This document shows positions 35,720 to 44,133 of a stretch of DNA of 64,000 bases, piece after piece. The notes under the pieces were generated by a model. The model was given only the letters and a program-made list of their open reading frames with translations, was not told the DNA's origin and ran no database searches. Source of the stretch: UBA12465 sp964431235 (lineage in GTDB: Bacteria; Patescibacteriota; Patescibacteriia; Patescibacteriales; UBA12465); contig CAYSJA010000030.1 in assembly GCA_964431235.1 (NCBI GenBank), positions 1 through 64,000 of the forward strand, written 5' to 3'. A program made the position numbers and the translations under genes. How positions within the stretch are numbered: position 1 is the stretch's first letter; the number at the start of each line of letters is the position of its first letter.

Positions 35720-36457
35720 TTAACGCGCCGTCCAGCCGCCATCAACATGCAAAACAGTGCCGGTTATATATTTAGACTCATCGCTAGCTAAATAAAGAAC
35801 AGCCTGAGCAATATCATTAGGTTCGCCAATGTGACCTAAAGGAGTATTATTTGTCACCATCTCGTTAAACTTATCATCGCTAAGAACACCTTCAGTCATC
35901 TTAGTTTTAATGAAACCTGGAGCAACCGCATTTATTCTAATGTTATAAGGGGCTAAATCTAAAGCAGCGGCATGAGTAAGTTGAACAACTCCACCCTTGG
36001 AAGAAGAATAAGCAATTGTTTGCGCCATGCCCACAGTCCCTAAAATAGAGCTAATATTAATAATTGAACCTTCTATGCCTTTTTCCTTCATTGATTTAGC
36101 TGCTAGCTGACTACCATAGAAAACACCATAAAGATTTATCTTTATTGTCTTATCCCAATCTTCATGAGTTGCTTCCAAAATTCCACCTAAACCGCCAATA
36201 CCGGCATTATTTACCATTACATCCAAACGACCAAATTTATCCAAAGTTTTTTTTATTAAAGCTTCTATATTTTCTTTCTTGGAAACATCGCAACGAAAAT
36301 AAAAAGCTGAGCCTTCTTTTAATTCTAACCCTTCAGAGCTTTCATAAATATCAGAATAAACAACTTTAGCTCCTTGAGAAACAAACAAATTGGCTGTAGC
36401 TTTGCCAATACCAGAAGCGGCTCCGGTTACTATTGCTACTTTATCTTTTAATCTCAT
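35720..36457 (-). CDS. Short-chain dehydrogenase/reductase (FabG-like)
   Basis: 245 residues, classical SDR. The cofactor motif is TGAASGIG (11-18). NNAGIGG, the serine of NISSILG and the YSSSKGG Tyr-Lys pair are all present, as is the C-terminal substrate lid (VAPGFIKTKMTEGV). An acidic residue at the end of the second strand (SDIYES) suggests NAD(H) rather than NADP(H). It sits four bases before the NuoF-like start. It may be a 3-oxoacyl-ACP reductase or an alcohol/sugar dehydrogenase. Position with hydrogenase genes favours a role in NADH turnover. Confidence 0.85.
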   Translation of the reverse strand: MRLKDKVAIVTGAASGIGKATANLFVSQGAKVVYSDIYESSEGLELKEGSAFYFRCDVSKKENIEALIKKTLDKFGRLDVMVNNAGIGGLGGILEATHEDWDKTIKINLYGVFYGSQLAAKSMKEKGIEGSIINISSILGTVGMAQTIAYSSSKGGVVQLTHAAALDLAPYNIRINAVAPGFIKTKMTEGVLSDDKFNEMVTNNTPLGHIGEPNDIAQAVLYLASDESKYITGTVLHVDGGWTAR

Positions 36458-36506
36458 ATGTTTTATTGTTTAATTATTAATTATATTATTGAATTTATAA
36501 ATTTGA

Positions 36507-37520
36507 TTATTTTATAAATTTAGATATATAAACAGCCAGCTCAACTAAACGATTGGAATATCCCCATTCATTATCGTACCAGGATACTACTTTTAATAAA
36601 TCGCCACCTATAAGTTTGGTGGAAGGTAAATCAATAATGGTACTATGAGAATTACCAACTATATCAGAAGAAACTATCTCTTCATTACAGGCCTCTAAAA
36701 TTCCTTTTAATTTTCCGCTAGCCGCTTGAGAAAAAACTTTATTAACTGCTTCCTTAGTGGTTTTTTTCTTAAGCAGATAAACAGCATCGCATAAAGAACC
36801 AACCAGGGTAGGAACGCGCATCGCTAAACCGTCAAAGTTATTTTTTAAACTAGGAATAACTTCTGAGGTGGCTATAGCCGCACCGGTAGTGGTAGGTACG
36901 ATATTCAAAGCCGCTGCCCGACCACGACGCTTATCTTTATTAGGACCATCAACTAAATTCTGGCCAGCGGTATAAGAATGAATAGTGGTCATTAATGCTT
37001 TTTTAATACCAAAACGCTTTTTAATAAGTTCTGTTGCTGGCGCCAAACAATTAGTAGTACAAGAAGCGCAAGAAACTAAATGATCTGATTTTCTAATCTT
37101 TTTTTCGTTAACTCCTAAAACTATTGTTTTTATTTCTTTCCCTTTAGCCGGTGCTGATAGCACCACTTTTTTAGCCCCGGCTAATAAATGGGCACTAAGA
37201 GCTTCTTTATCACGAAATATACCAGTACACTCTAGAACTAAATCAACCTTTAATTTTTTCCAGGGTAAATCTTTTGGATTTTTATTAGAAAATACCGGGA
37301 TTCTCTTCTTACCCACAATAATAGAATTTTTGGTGTGGCTTACTTTTTTATCATAAATACCATAGGCGGAATCAAATTTTAAGAGATGTGCTAAAATTTC
37401 AGTATCAGCCAAATCATTAATCGCTACTATGTTGATATTAAAAAAACTATCGTTTATGATTTTAAAAGCGCTTCGGCCAATGCGGCCAAAACCATTGATA
37501 GCTAAATTTATTTTTTTCAT
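36507..37520 (-). CDS. gapA: Glyceraldehyde-3-phosphate dehydrogenase
   Basis: 337 residues. NAD-binding INGFGRIGR at the N-terminus, catalytic cysteine in SCASCTTNCLAP (near 151), IHSYTAGQNLVDGPNKDKRRGRAAALNIVPTTTGAA and the C-terminal WYDNEWGYSNR. An Asp after the second strand (INDLAD) favours NAD+. It is the glycolytic NADH-producing step. It leads the run that continues into the SDR, NuoF-like and hydrogenase genes. An extended -10 (TGT then TATAAT, ATTATA on + at 37578-37583) lies ~58 bases upstream. Confidence 0.96.
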   Translation of the reverse strand: MKKINLAINGFGRIGRSAFKIINDSFFNINIVAINDLADTEILAHLLKFDSAYGIYDKKVSHTKNSIIVGKKRIPVFSNKNPKDLPWKKLKVDLVLECTGIFRDKEALSAHLLAGAKKVVLSAPAKGKEIKTIVLGVNEKKIRKSDHLVSCASCTTNCLAPATELIKKRFGIKKALMTTIHSYTAGQNLVDGPNKDKRRGRAAALNIVPTTTGAAIATSEVIPSLKNNFDGLAMRVPTLVGSLCDAVYLLKKKTTKEAVNKVFSQAASGKLKGILEACNEEIVSSDIVGNSHSTIIDLPSTKLIGGDLLKVVSWYDNEWGYSNRLVELAVYISKFIK

Positions 37521-37577
37521 AAATTGAAATTTTTAAACTATTAAAAATAATTAATCTATAAATTAATTTATATTAAT

Positions 37578-37583
37578 ATTATA
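37578..37583 (-). promoter_or_regulatory. Probable extended -10 promoter of gapA
   Basis: TATAAT on the - strand preceded by TG-T, an extended -10 element. No good -35 box is present. It lies just after the terminator of the upstream PSP1 gene, as expected for the start of a new transcription unit. Confidence 0.5.
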
Positions 37584-37611
37584 ACATAATTTAAGTTATG
37601 TGAGAAAATTT

Positions 37612-37644
37612 AAAAAATCACCCTTGATTATTGGATGATTTTTT
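37612..37644 (-). terminator. Terminator after the rpsB-tsf-PSP1 run
   Basis: AAAAAATCA (37612-37620) pairs with TGATTTTTT (37636-37644). Inner CC/GG bases extend the stem. A/T runs on both sides. Confidence 0.6.
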
Positions 37645-37663
37645 ATATCCTTATCTATATTCT

Positions 37664-38470
37664 TTATTTTTCATATTTTCGGCGAAAAGGATCGACTTCA
37701 ATAATAGTTTCCTTATCATCCGAGCTATTAGGCGGTATTTTGACATTGATAGTTTGCTTTAAAATATTATGACTACAAACGATTCCTTTCTCTCCATTTA
37801 TTTTCACTTTTGTGCCTATTGGCGGTAATTTATCAAGAAGTTCTTTATAACCGTCGTATTCAAAAGACAAGCAACACTTTAAGCGTCCGCACATGCCAGA
37901 AATTCTTTCTGAACCGCGATGGACTACCTGTTGAATTTCTGCCATTTCCGAAGTAATGGAAGAAAACTCGCTTAAAAACTTTCGGCAACAAAGAGGCCGA
38001 CCGCAAGGACCATAATCACCCATTACTTTAGCTTCGTCCCTGGTTCCTATTTGAGTTAATCTAATATTAGCTCCTAAGTAAGCGGATAATTCTTTTACCA
38101 AATCCCGGAAATCAACGCGACCGTCGGCAATAAAGGCAAAATTTATTTTATTTTTTTCCCAGGAAAAATAAACATCTACTAACTTCATAGGCAAATTAAG
38201 TCTATCTATTGCTTGCTTACAGAAAATCATCGCTTCTTCTTTTCTTTTTGGATCAACCGAACGGTTGATATCTTCAAAATTAGCCTTTCTGACAACTGGT
38301 TTTAATTCTTGGTTATCTTTTTCATTTTCTCCGCAAACTATTACCTTTCCCAATTCTTGCCCCATTTCTGTTTTTACTATTACGTAATCACCGCACTTTA
38401 AATCTATTCCCGGATTAAAAAAAGTATAAATTTTATCCCAAGGAGCAAACTGTACTTGGATAATACTCAT
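37664..38470 (-). CDS. PSP1 C-terminal domain protein, RicT (YaaT) family
   Basis: 268 residues. The family's cysteine motifs are complete: CGRPLCCRKFL (near 145-155) and MCGRLKCCLSFEYDGY (near 190-205). In Bacillus, RicT with RicA and RicF carries [4Fe-4S] clusters and acts on RNA-processing (RNase Y) and development. In other bacteria this is a conserved gene of unclear role. It follows tsf by 20 bases and closes the rpsB-tsf unit. Confidence 0.9.
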   Translation of the reverse strand: MSIIQVQFAPWDKIYTFFNPGIDLKCGDYVIVKTEMGQELGKVIVCGENEKDNQELKPVVRKANFEDINRSVDPKRKEEAMIFCKQAIDRLNLPMKLVDVYFSWEKNKINFAFIADGRVDFRDLVKELSAYLGANIRLTQIGTRDEAKVMGDYGPCGRPLCCRKFLSEFSSITSEMAEIQQVVHRGSERISGMCGRLKCCLSFEYDGYKELLDKLPPIGTKVKINGEKGIVCSHNILKQTINVKIPPNSSDDKETIIEVDPFRRKYEK

Positions 38471-38490
38471 AAAAAATTATTATTCTATAA

Positions 38491-39285
38491 TTATAAAGAA
38501 TAACGAACAAATCCTAAAATATTAATTCCATCTAAGATATCTTTAACTTTCTTTTTGTCTTCTTTAATGTATTCCTGTTCCAATAAACAAATCTCGGAAT
38601 AATATTTTTCCATTTTACCTTTAATAATTTTATCCAGTATAATTTCCGGTTTACCTTCTTTTATAAGTTGCTCTTTATAAATAGATCTTTCTTTTTCTGC
38701 CTCTTCAAAGGGGATTTCTTCCGGCCTAAGATATTTAGGGTTAGCGGCTGCCACTTGCATTGCTATTTCAGTAGCTAAATCAGCTTTGTTTGGCTTGTCA
38801 AGAGCCACTAAAACTCCAATTTTACCGCCTGAATGGGAATAAGCGGCTACAGTACTGCCAGTTAAAGCGGCAAAACGATTTATCTCCATTTTTTCACCAA
38901 TGGTACCGCTAAGATTTTTCAAAACATCTAAAATAGACGACTCGGCGAATGGCAAAGATAAAAGCTCTTCTAAATTTACCGGCTTTTTATCTCTTACAAG
39001 CTCTAAAACTTCATCAGCAAATTTTTGAAATTTTTCATTACGAGCAACAAAATCTGTTTCACTGTTAAGCTCTATGATATAACCTTCATTACCGGCTTTA
39101 TTAACAACAACTTTAATCACACCTTCATTTGTTTCACGATCAGTCCTTTTAGTAGCTTTAGCAATACCATTTTTACGTAATATTTCTATTGCCTTATCTA
39201 AATCATTATTAGCTTCTTTTAAAGCTTTCTGGCAATCAACCATACCGGCACCGGTCAAAGATCTGATTTTTTTAATAAGTTCCAT
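38491..39285 (-). CDS. tsf: Translation elongation factor Ts
   Basis: 264 residues. The UBA-like N-terminal domain (RSLTGAGMVDCQKALKEANNDLDKAIEILRK) and the core motif NSETDFVARNEKF are clear. The C-terminal part is shorter than in E. coli but complete to a dimer-type region. It exchanges GDP for GTP on EF-Tu. It follows rpsB as in most bacteria, with a probable terminator or attenuator hairpin between the two. Confidence 0.96.
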   Translation of the reverse strand: MELIKKIRSLTGAGMVDCQKALKEANNDLDKAIEILRKNGIAKATKRTDRETNEGVIKVVVNKAGNEGYIIELNSETDFVARNEKFQKFADEVLELVRDKKPVNLEELLSLPFAESSILDVLKNLSGTIGEKMEINRFAALTGSTVAAYSHSGGKIGVLVALDKPNKADLATEIAMQVAAANPKYLRPEEIPFEEAEKERSIYKEQLIKEGKPEIILDKIIKGKMEKYYSEICLLEQEYIKEDKKKVKDILDGINILGFVRYSL

Positions 39286-39307
39286 ATATTTTTACAGATT
39301 TAAAAAA

Positions 39308-39332
39308 CGGGTTTTACATTTTTAGAAACCTG
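39308..39332 (-). terminator. Weak hairpin between rpsB and tsf
   Basis: On the - strand CAGGTTT and AAACCCG form a stem with one mismatch around an 11-base loop, followed by six T's. It may reduce expression of tsf relative to rpsB. Confidence 0.45.
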
Positions 39333-39336
39333 CTAA

Positions 39337-40032
39337 TTATTTATTTAAATTTTCTTTGGCTTCAAATAATTTTTCTTTAATTAGCCCTAAAATCAAAGCA
39401 ATAGTTTTAGTGGAGTCATCATTAGCCGGAATTGGATAATTGACCAACTCCGGATTAACATTGGTATCACAAATAGCCACAATCGGAATATTTTTCTGTT
39501 TAGCTTCTCTAACAGCAGTTTCTTCTTTTTTTATATCCCAAATAAATAGAGCGTCCGGTAATTTATTAAGGCTGGTTAGACCACCGACTCTTTCCTTTAA
39601 TTTAGCAATTTCTCGATCAAATTCTAATCTTTCCTTCTTGGTATATTTTTCTAAACGACCAGAATCTTTCTTCTCCACCAAATCAAGGAATTTCTTTACC
39701 GACTTCTTCACCACTGAAAAATTAGTTAAATATCCGCCTAGCCATTTACCGACTATATAAGGTTGATTAATTTCTTCTGCCATTTTTTTTAAAGGAGAGG
39801 ATACTTGATTCTTAGTGCCAACAAACAGGATATTTTTATTCTCGGACACTAGTTTGATCATAAATTCCAAAGCTTCCTCTAATTTCTTTTGGCTTTTTTC
39901 CAAATCAATAATATAGATGCCATTTTTAACAGTAAAAATGAATTCTTTCATTTTTGGATGCCAACGGTTGGTCCGATGGCCAAAGTGCATGCCAGCTTTC
40001 AGCATGTCTTCAAGAGTAGGAATGTTCTCCAT
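39337..40032 (-). CDS. rpsB: 30S ribosomal protein S2 (uS2)
   Basis: 231 residues starting MENIPTLEDMLKAGMHFGHRTNRWHPKMKEFIF, the conserved uS2 opening. PYIVGKWLGGYLTNF, GGLTSLNKLPDALFIWD and IPIVAICDTNVNPELVNYPIPANDDS are present. It has a strong promoter and a ~130-base leader that could be structured. Confidence 0.97.
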   Translation of the reverse strand: MENIPTLEDMLKAGMHFGHRTNRWHPKMKEFIFTVKNGIYIIDLEKSQKKLEEALEFMIKLVSENKNILFVGTKNQVSSPLKKMAEEINQPYIVGKWLGGYLTNFSVVKKSVKKFLDLVEKKDSGRLEKYTKKERLEFDREIAKLKERVGGLTSLNKLPDALFIWDIKKEETAVREAKQKNIPIVAICDTNVNPELVNYPIPANDDSTKTIALILGLIKEKLFEAKENLNK

Positions 40033-40168
40033 AATTTTTCTTTTTTACGTCTGCTCCTCTACCTTGAGTTAAGGAAGAAAATAAAGGCCAACGCCCTAGA
40101 AGCATGATGTTTAATTAAAAATATCTGCTAACAGCAGAATTTACTTATATTATTTCTATCTTTAGAAT
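40033..40168 (-). promoter_or_regulatory. Structured rpsB leader, candidate cis-regulatory RNA
   Basis: About 130 transcribed bases before the rpsB ATG. In 5'-3' order on the - strand I see TCTGCT-GTT-AGCAGA, then AGGGC-GTTG-GGCCTT-type pairing near 40085-40100, then CCTT-AACTC-AAGG, then AGAGGAGCAGACGT. Many bacteria control rpsB by feedback from S2 on such a leader. Whether this one does is unknown. Confidence 0.45.
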
Positions 40169-40196
40169 ATTATACATTATTGTTAATTTTTGTCAA
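40169..40196 (-). promoter_or_regulatory. Promoter of rpsB
   Basis: On the - strand TTGACA (40191-40196 on +) and TATAAT (40169-40174) lie 16 bp apart, both full consensus hexamers. Confidence 0.85.
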
Positions 40197-40392
40197 TTTA
40201 AAAAATATTATTGTTTTTTCCTTTTTAGATAAACTATTGTACTTTTTAGCGATTTGCCTTTGTTCTGGAATCGTTATTCCCTAAAAAATACCTCTTTGTC
40301 CATATTGGTCAGCTTTTGTCTTAAAAAAACGGTTTGAAATTTTTGCTCTTTCTTTATTTTTTAATCTACAAACTAAAATTATGTTAAATATT
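40197..40392. other. Gene-free stretch between the transglutaminase-like gene and the rpsB promoter
   Basis: About 196 bases. It holds a small hairpin (GGAAT-CGTT-ATTCC near 40266-40279). An open - strand frame of some 35 codons (40177-40280) without an ATG looks coding-like but runs through the rpsB promoter. Nothing else was seen. Confidence 0.4.
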
Positions 40393-41706
40393 CTATTTCT
40401 GATAAAAATCAGCTAAAAGACGATTAAAACTATCTACTTTCTGATTGTAATTAATTATTTGGTAATAAGAAGCATTAGCTTGTGGGCGATTATTGGTAAT
40501 GTCATAGTAAAGGATTCTCAATTCTTCTGCCTTTTCTCTTACTTCCTTGGCTCCCTGATAAACTTGGCCTGATATTTTATTATAAATCTCAATTTTTCCT
40601 AAAGTATCTTCCGAAAACAAAGCCTCAAAATCATAATTTGAAATTTCGGCCTGACCATCGCTAATATTTTTTGGAATAACACCAACTGGAAAATAATTAG
40701 TCGTCTCTACATAACAATAATCTGATCCGGCTAAAGAATATTCTTGCTCGCAAGCCAAGCCCAAAACACTATGGTTAATATCAGGAAAATCAATAATTGC
40801 CACCCCATAACCAAGACGCTTTAAAATAACATAAGCTAAAAAAGTCTTGTCAGAACAAACTCCTTTGTTAAGGTAGATAGTTTCATAAGGATAATAAGGA
40901 TAAATTTTTTCTAATTCTGACTTTTCTTGATCATAAGGAATATACTGGACAAGAGCTAAAACTAATTCAGCTATTTTATCTCCCGACCAATTGTTAATAA
41001 TCGCTATTTTTTCTAAATGAGAAATAATCTCATCAATACTGGTATCTCCTGACTTTGTTTCTAAAAATAAATTATAAAATGATTCTTTTAAATTAGGGGG
41101 AGGTGAAGCGACCGGATAACTTAAAACCTTGGAAGAATTCTTATAGTTTTCATATAAAGACGGAGATAAATTCAAATTTAAATTCTGCTGATTATTTTCA
41201 TATCTAAAAGTTAAGCTCTGCGAGATTAAATTATCAAAAATATTATCAACAGCCGATTTTTCCGTCTCTGAACTAGAGGCAATAACGATTTTGGCTAAAT
41301 TAGTATTGCTTATCCCTAATCCTAAACTACAAATTACATTAAAAGCGTCATTAGGACGACCAAGATAATAAAGCTGAAGATCAAGAGGATTTACATAATA
41401 AGCCTGCCCTTTATCTTCAATTTGTAATAAAATGCGGCCGGCAAGACGGACAGGCGCTGATGAAGATAAAAAAACACTAATATCTTTATTACTAGCCCCT
41501 AAACCAAAATCTTTCATAATCCTATAAGCATCATCGGGACGGCCAAGATAATAGCGCTGATTATTATTAGGATTTACATACCAGGCCTGTCCTTTATCCT
41601 CCACTTGTAATAAAATGCGGCCGGTAAGAGAAACTGCCTGAGCTTCAAATAAAAATAACCAAGAAATAATAAAAAATAAGAAAACTATTATTTTATTTAC
41701 TTTCAT
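40393..41706 (-). CDS. Secreted transglutaminase-like protein with tandem N-terminal repeats
   Basis: 437 residues with a signal peptide (1-24). Two ~60-residue repeats follow (about 28-75 and 89-135), each GRILLQ(V/I)EDKGQA(W/Y)YVNP-x-YYLGRP(D/N)DA-x-GLG(A/I)SN. Residues ~205-345 look like a transglutaminase-like cysteine domain, with C284 (NKGVCSDKTFLAY), H312 (NHSVLGL) and E334 (YVETTNYF) as the catalytic set. Such domains cut or cross-link proteins or peptidoglycan peptides. The repeat is probably a surface or wall-attachment module. It overlaps the upstream phosphatase gene by 14 bases. Confidence 0.78.
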   Translation of the reverse strand: MKVNKIIVFLFFIISWLFLFEAQAVSLTGRILLQVEDKGQAWYVNPNNNQRYYLGRPDDAYRIMKDFGLGASNKDISVFLSSSAPVRLAGRILLQIEDKGQAYYVNPLDLQLYYLGRPNDAFNVICSLGLGISNTNLAKIVIASSSETEKSAVDNIFDNLISQSLTFRYENNQQNLNLNLSPSLYENYKNSSKVLSYPVASPPPNLKESFYNLFLETKSGDTSIDEIISHLEKIAIINNWSGDKIAELVLALVQYIPYDQEKSELEKIYPYYPYETIYLNKGVCSDKTFLAYVILKRLGYGVAIIDFPDINHSVLGLACEQEYSLAGSDYCYVETTNYFPVGVIPKNISDGQAEISNYDFEALFSEDTLGKIEIYNKISGQVYQGAKEVREKAEELRILYYDITNNRPQANASYYQIINYNQKVDSFNRLLADFYQK

Positions 41707-42388
41707 AATCTGATAGTGTAATAAATATATCTTTCTGAGGTGAAATTGGTAGATGACTAGTACTGTTTATATAAACTATTTTCATATAGCCTTCTTTATC
41801 AATAACTATTTTACTAACTGAAGATTGAAATATCTCTAAAGATAGAAAACCAATAATATCAGCGTTCAAAATTCCAGTTAAAAGAGATTTAATGAAATTA
41901 CCGTGGCCAAAAATAGCAATTTTCTTACCTTTGTTTCCTTTAAAAATAACCGCTAAACTGCGTCGGGCTTTTGTTTGCATTTTATCTAAATCTCTATCTA
42001 AAATCTTATATTTTTTTAAACGCTTTTCCCTTTCTTTTTCCGTCATACTAAAATATTTCATCTTATACCAATGTGCCCAATGAAATTCGTTTAAACGAGA
42101 ATTAATAATAATTTCCTTCTTATTTCTCTTAGCAAAAACTTGGGCGGTTTGTTTAGCTCTCTTCAATTCGCTGGAATATATAACATCTATTTTCGTTTTA
42201 AGCAGGCGCTTTGTTAAATATCGTCTCTGTTTTACACCATTTTTAGAAAGAGGCATATCATCCTCACCTAATTTTTTCTTTACACTATAATCAGGATGAC
42301 AGTGACGAATAAGCAAAACCTCTGTATAAGGCTTCTTGATTTTAGGCTGAATTTCTGAATATGGAGTTTGGTATTTCTTTTTAGTCAT
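41693..42388 (-). CDS. Histidine phosphatase (phosphoglycerate-mutase-like) protein
   Basis: 231 residues of the histidine phosphatase superfamily. VLLIRHCHPDYS holds the catalytic His (the motif is usually RHG, here RHC). IYSSELKRAKQTAQVF carries the second Arg, and FGHGNFIKSLL the second His. It removes or moves phosphate groups. The insert between core motifs and the C-terminal extension differ from glycolytic PGMs, so phosphoglycerate mutase activity is not implied. Confidence 0.82.
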   Translation of the reverse strand: MTKKKYQTPYSEIQPKIKKPYTEVLLIRHCHPDYSVKKKLGEDDMPLSKNGVKQRRYLTKRLLKTKIDVIYSSELKRAKQTAQVFAKRNKKEIIINSRLNEFHWAHWYKMKYFSMTEKEREKRLKKYKILDRDLDKMQTKARRSLAVIFKGNKGKKIAIFGHGNFIKSLLTGILNADIIGFLSLEIFQSSVSKIVIDKEGYMKIVYINSTSHLPISPQKDIFITLSDYESK

Positions 42389-42424
42389 AATTTAATTATA
42401 ACAAATAAAAACAGCTGTAGCTAT

Positions 42425-43012
42425 TTAGGTTAAATTTCTTGAATTGAACTTAAAATTGTTTCTTAATTCTTTACGCCAGTATTTATAATTAGGCGAAACT
42501 TTGCTCACTAATCGCCAAAACGCAGTAGAGTGGTTAAATTCTTGCAAATGACAAAGCTCATGGGCAACTATATAATCAAAGGCTTCTTTTTCTAAAAAAA
42601 TTAAACGGTAATTAAAACTCAAATTTCTTTTATAAGAGCAGCTTCCCCAGCGGGTCCTCTGATTCCTCACACTAATACGATTATATTTGAAAGCGTAAAT
42701 TTTATTTATGGCTTCAACTCTGTTTTTAATTTCTTTTTTTGCTTGCTTATGATAACGCCGATAGTGTTCTTCTTCCTTTTTATCTTTTTCTAACCGTAAA
42801 GGCAACTCTACTCCAAAATCAAACAAACGTGATTTGATCCAATCAGATTTAATTTCTAAAAATTTATCGGCTGTTCGTACAGAAATTATGAATGGTTTGG
42901 TCATAACTATCCTACCAGAGCTATAAACCAATATTTTCATATTTTTAGCAAGACGGTTCGATTTCAAAATTACTGGAACATTAAAATTGTTTATTTTTAT
43001 CATTCTTATCAT
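42425..43012 (-). CDS. DUF45 (YgjP-like) metallopeptidase family protein
   Basis: 195 residues. RWGSCSYKRNLSFNYRLIFL and VAHELCHLQEFNHSTAFWRLV give the HEXXH-like HELCH zinc motif plus the third His (NHS) of the YgjP/WLM-type family. The natural substrate of this family is unknown. ATG 43012 (MIRMIK) is used; ATG 43003 is possible. Confidence 0.88.
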   Translation of the reverse strand: MIRMIKINNFNVPVILKSNRLAKNMKILVYSSGRIVMTKPFIISVRTADKFLEIKSDWIKSRLFDFGVELPLRLEKDKKEEEHYRRYHKQAKKEIKNRVEAINKIYAFKYNRISVRNQRTRWGSCSYKRNLSFNYRLIFLEKEAFDYIVAHELCHLQEFNHSTAFWRLVSKVSPNYKYWRKELRNNFKFNSRNLT

Positions 43013-43028
43013 TCTTTTACTAATCTAC

Positions 43029-44129
43029 TTATAAAGGTAAAAGCTTTATTTTGACTATCTCCCCTTGCCCGATTGTCCGCATCGGCGGACCCCAGGTTCC
43101 CAAGCCGCTATTTATTATCAAAGAAAAATCACTTTCATTAAATAGCCCATAATTATGACCTCTATAAACCAAACGGGTAATTAAATTAAAGGGAAAAATC
43201 TGGCCACGGTGAGTATGCCCGGATAATTGTAAATCAATGCCAGCCCGAACTGCTAATGATATATTTTTCGGCTCATGGTATAGCAATATACTAGGTTTCC
43301 TTTTATCATAACCGACTTGATTTAAAATAGCTTTATAAAGATCAAAATCTTTATTAAAGGAATAATTAATACCAATGAGTTGCAATCCTTCCACCACCAT
43401 CATTTTATTATCTAAAATAATTACCGGAGAATCCGCTAAAAGCTGTTTGACACGATTAAATCCTAAATAAAGATCATGATTGCCAAAAGAATAATATATT
43501 CCTTTTTTAATTTTAAAATTAGTAAAAGGATGATTAAGCCAAGAAAAATCACTTTCCATACCATCAAATAAATCACCAGTAATAAATACTGCTTCTGGTT
43601 CTAATTTGTTAACTTCTTTAATAATTTTAGAAAAAAATTTCTTTCGATAAATTGGCCCAATATGAATATCGGATATATGAACAATCTCCTTATTATGCCA
43701 ATACGAAGACAAATCTTTTATCTTTACTTCATATTCTTTTATTTTTAACGCAAAAGCATTATGAAAACCATAAGTACTCAAAATACTGGTTAAAACTATT
43801 ACTGAAATTGGTAACAATAGATTTCCTAAAAACCAGGCCGGAAACAACAATTTAAATATAAAAACTAAAACAAAGGATAATAAAAAATTAATCAATATTC
43901 CAGTCCAAGCTCCTGCTAACAAGTAATATAGACGAGTAACCAAGCTATCATGCTTATGAATAAAATAAGAAGCTAAAAGAATGGAAACGAAGAAGATTGT
44001 CAAAACTAAAGCACTTATCAGCGAAGATAAAAAATTAGCGAAAAACCAATTAGATAAAATAAACCAAGCTAGAACGTGCCCAAAAAATAATATAATTACG
44101 GAAATGGCAAAAGATATTAGCTGTATCAT
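43029..44129 (-). CDS. Membrane-bound metallophosphoesterase, YaeI-like
   Basis: 366 residues. About four membrane spans fill residues 5-130. The calcineurin-like domain follows: DIHIG (near 154), GDLFDG, GNHDLY, and GHTHRGQIFPF, which together hold the two-metal site. Relatives such as YaeI and YkuE remove phosphate from lipids such as UDP-diacylglucosamine or act on envelope substrates. Located 4 bases after the pyruvate kinase gene's end. Confidence 0.88.
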   Translation of the reverse strand: MIQLISFAISVIILFFGHVLAWFILSNWFFANFLSSLISALVLTIFFVSILLASYFIHKHDSLVTRLYYLLAGAWTGILINFLLSFVLVFIFKLLFPAWFLGNLLLPISVIVLTSILSTYGFHNAFALKIKEYEVKIKDLSSYWHNKEIVHISDIHIGPIYRKKFFSKIIKEVNKLEPEAVFITGDLFDGMESDFSWLNHPFTNFKIKKGIYYSFGNHDLYLGFNRVKQLLADSPVIILDNKMMVVEGLQLIGINYSFNKDFDLYKAILNQVGYDKRKPSILLYHEPKNISLAVRAGIDLQLSGHTHRGQIFPFNLITRLVYRGHNYGLFNESDFSLIINSGLGTWGPPMRTIGQGEIVKIKLLPL

Positions 44130-44133
44130 AAAT

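Noticed and set aside
40177..40280. Coding-like - strand frame (TIPEQRQIAKKYNSLSKKEKT) between the transglutaminase-like gene and rpsB
   Set aside because: No ATG, GTG or TTG start, and it runs through the consensus rpsB promoter. Possibly a gene remnant, but not supportable as a gene.
41395..41640. Direct DNA repeat (TAATAAAATGCGGCCGG twice, about 180 bp apart)
   Set aside because: It is explained by the tandem protein repeat in the transglutaminase-like gene and is not a mobile or regulatory element.
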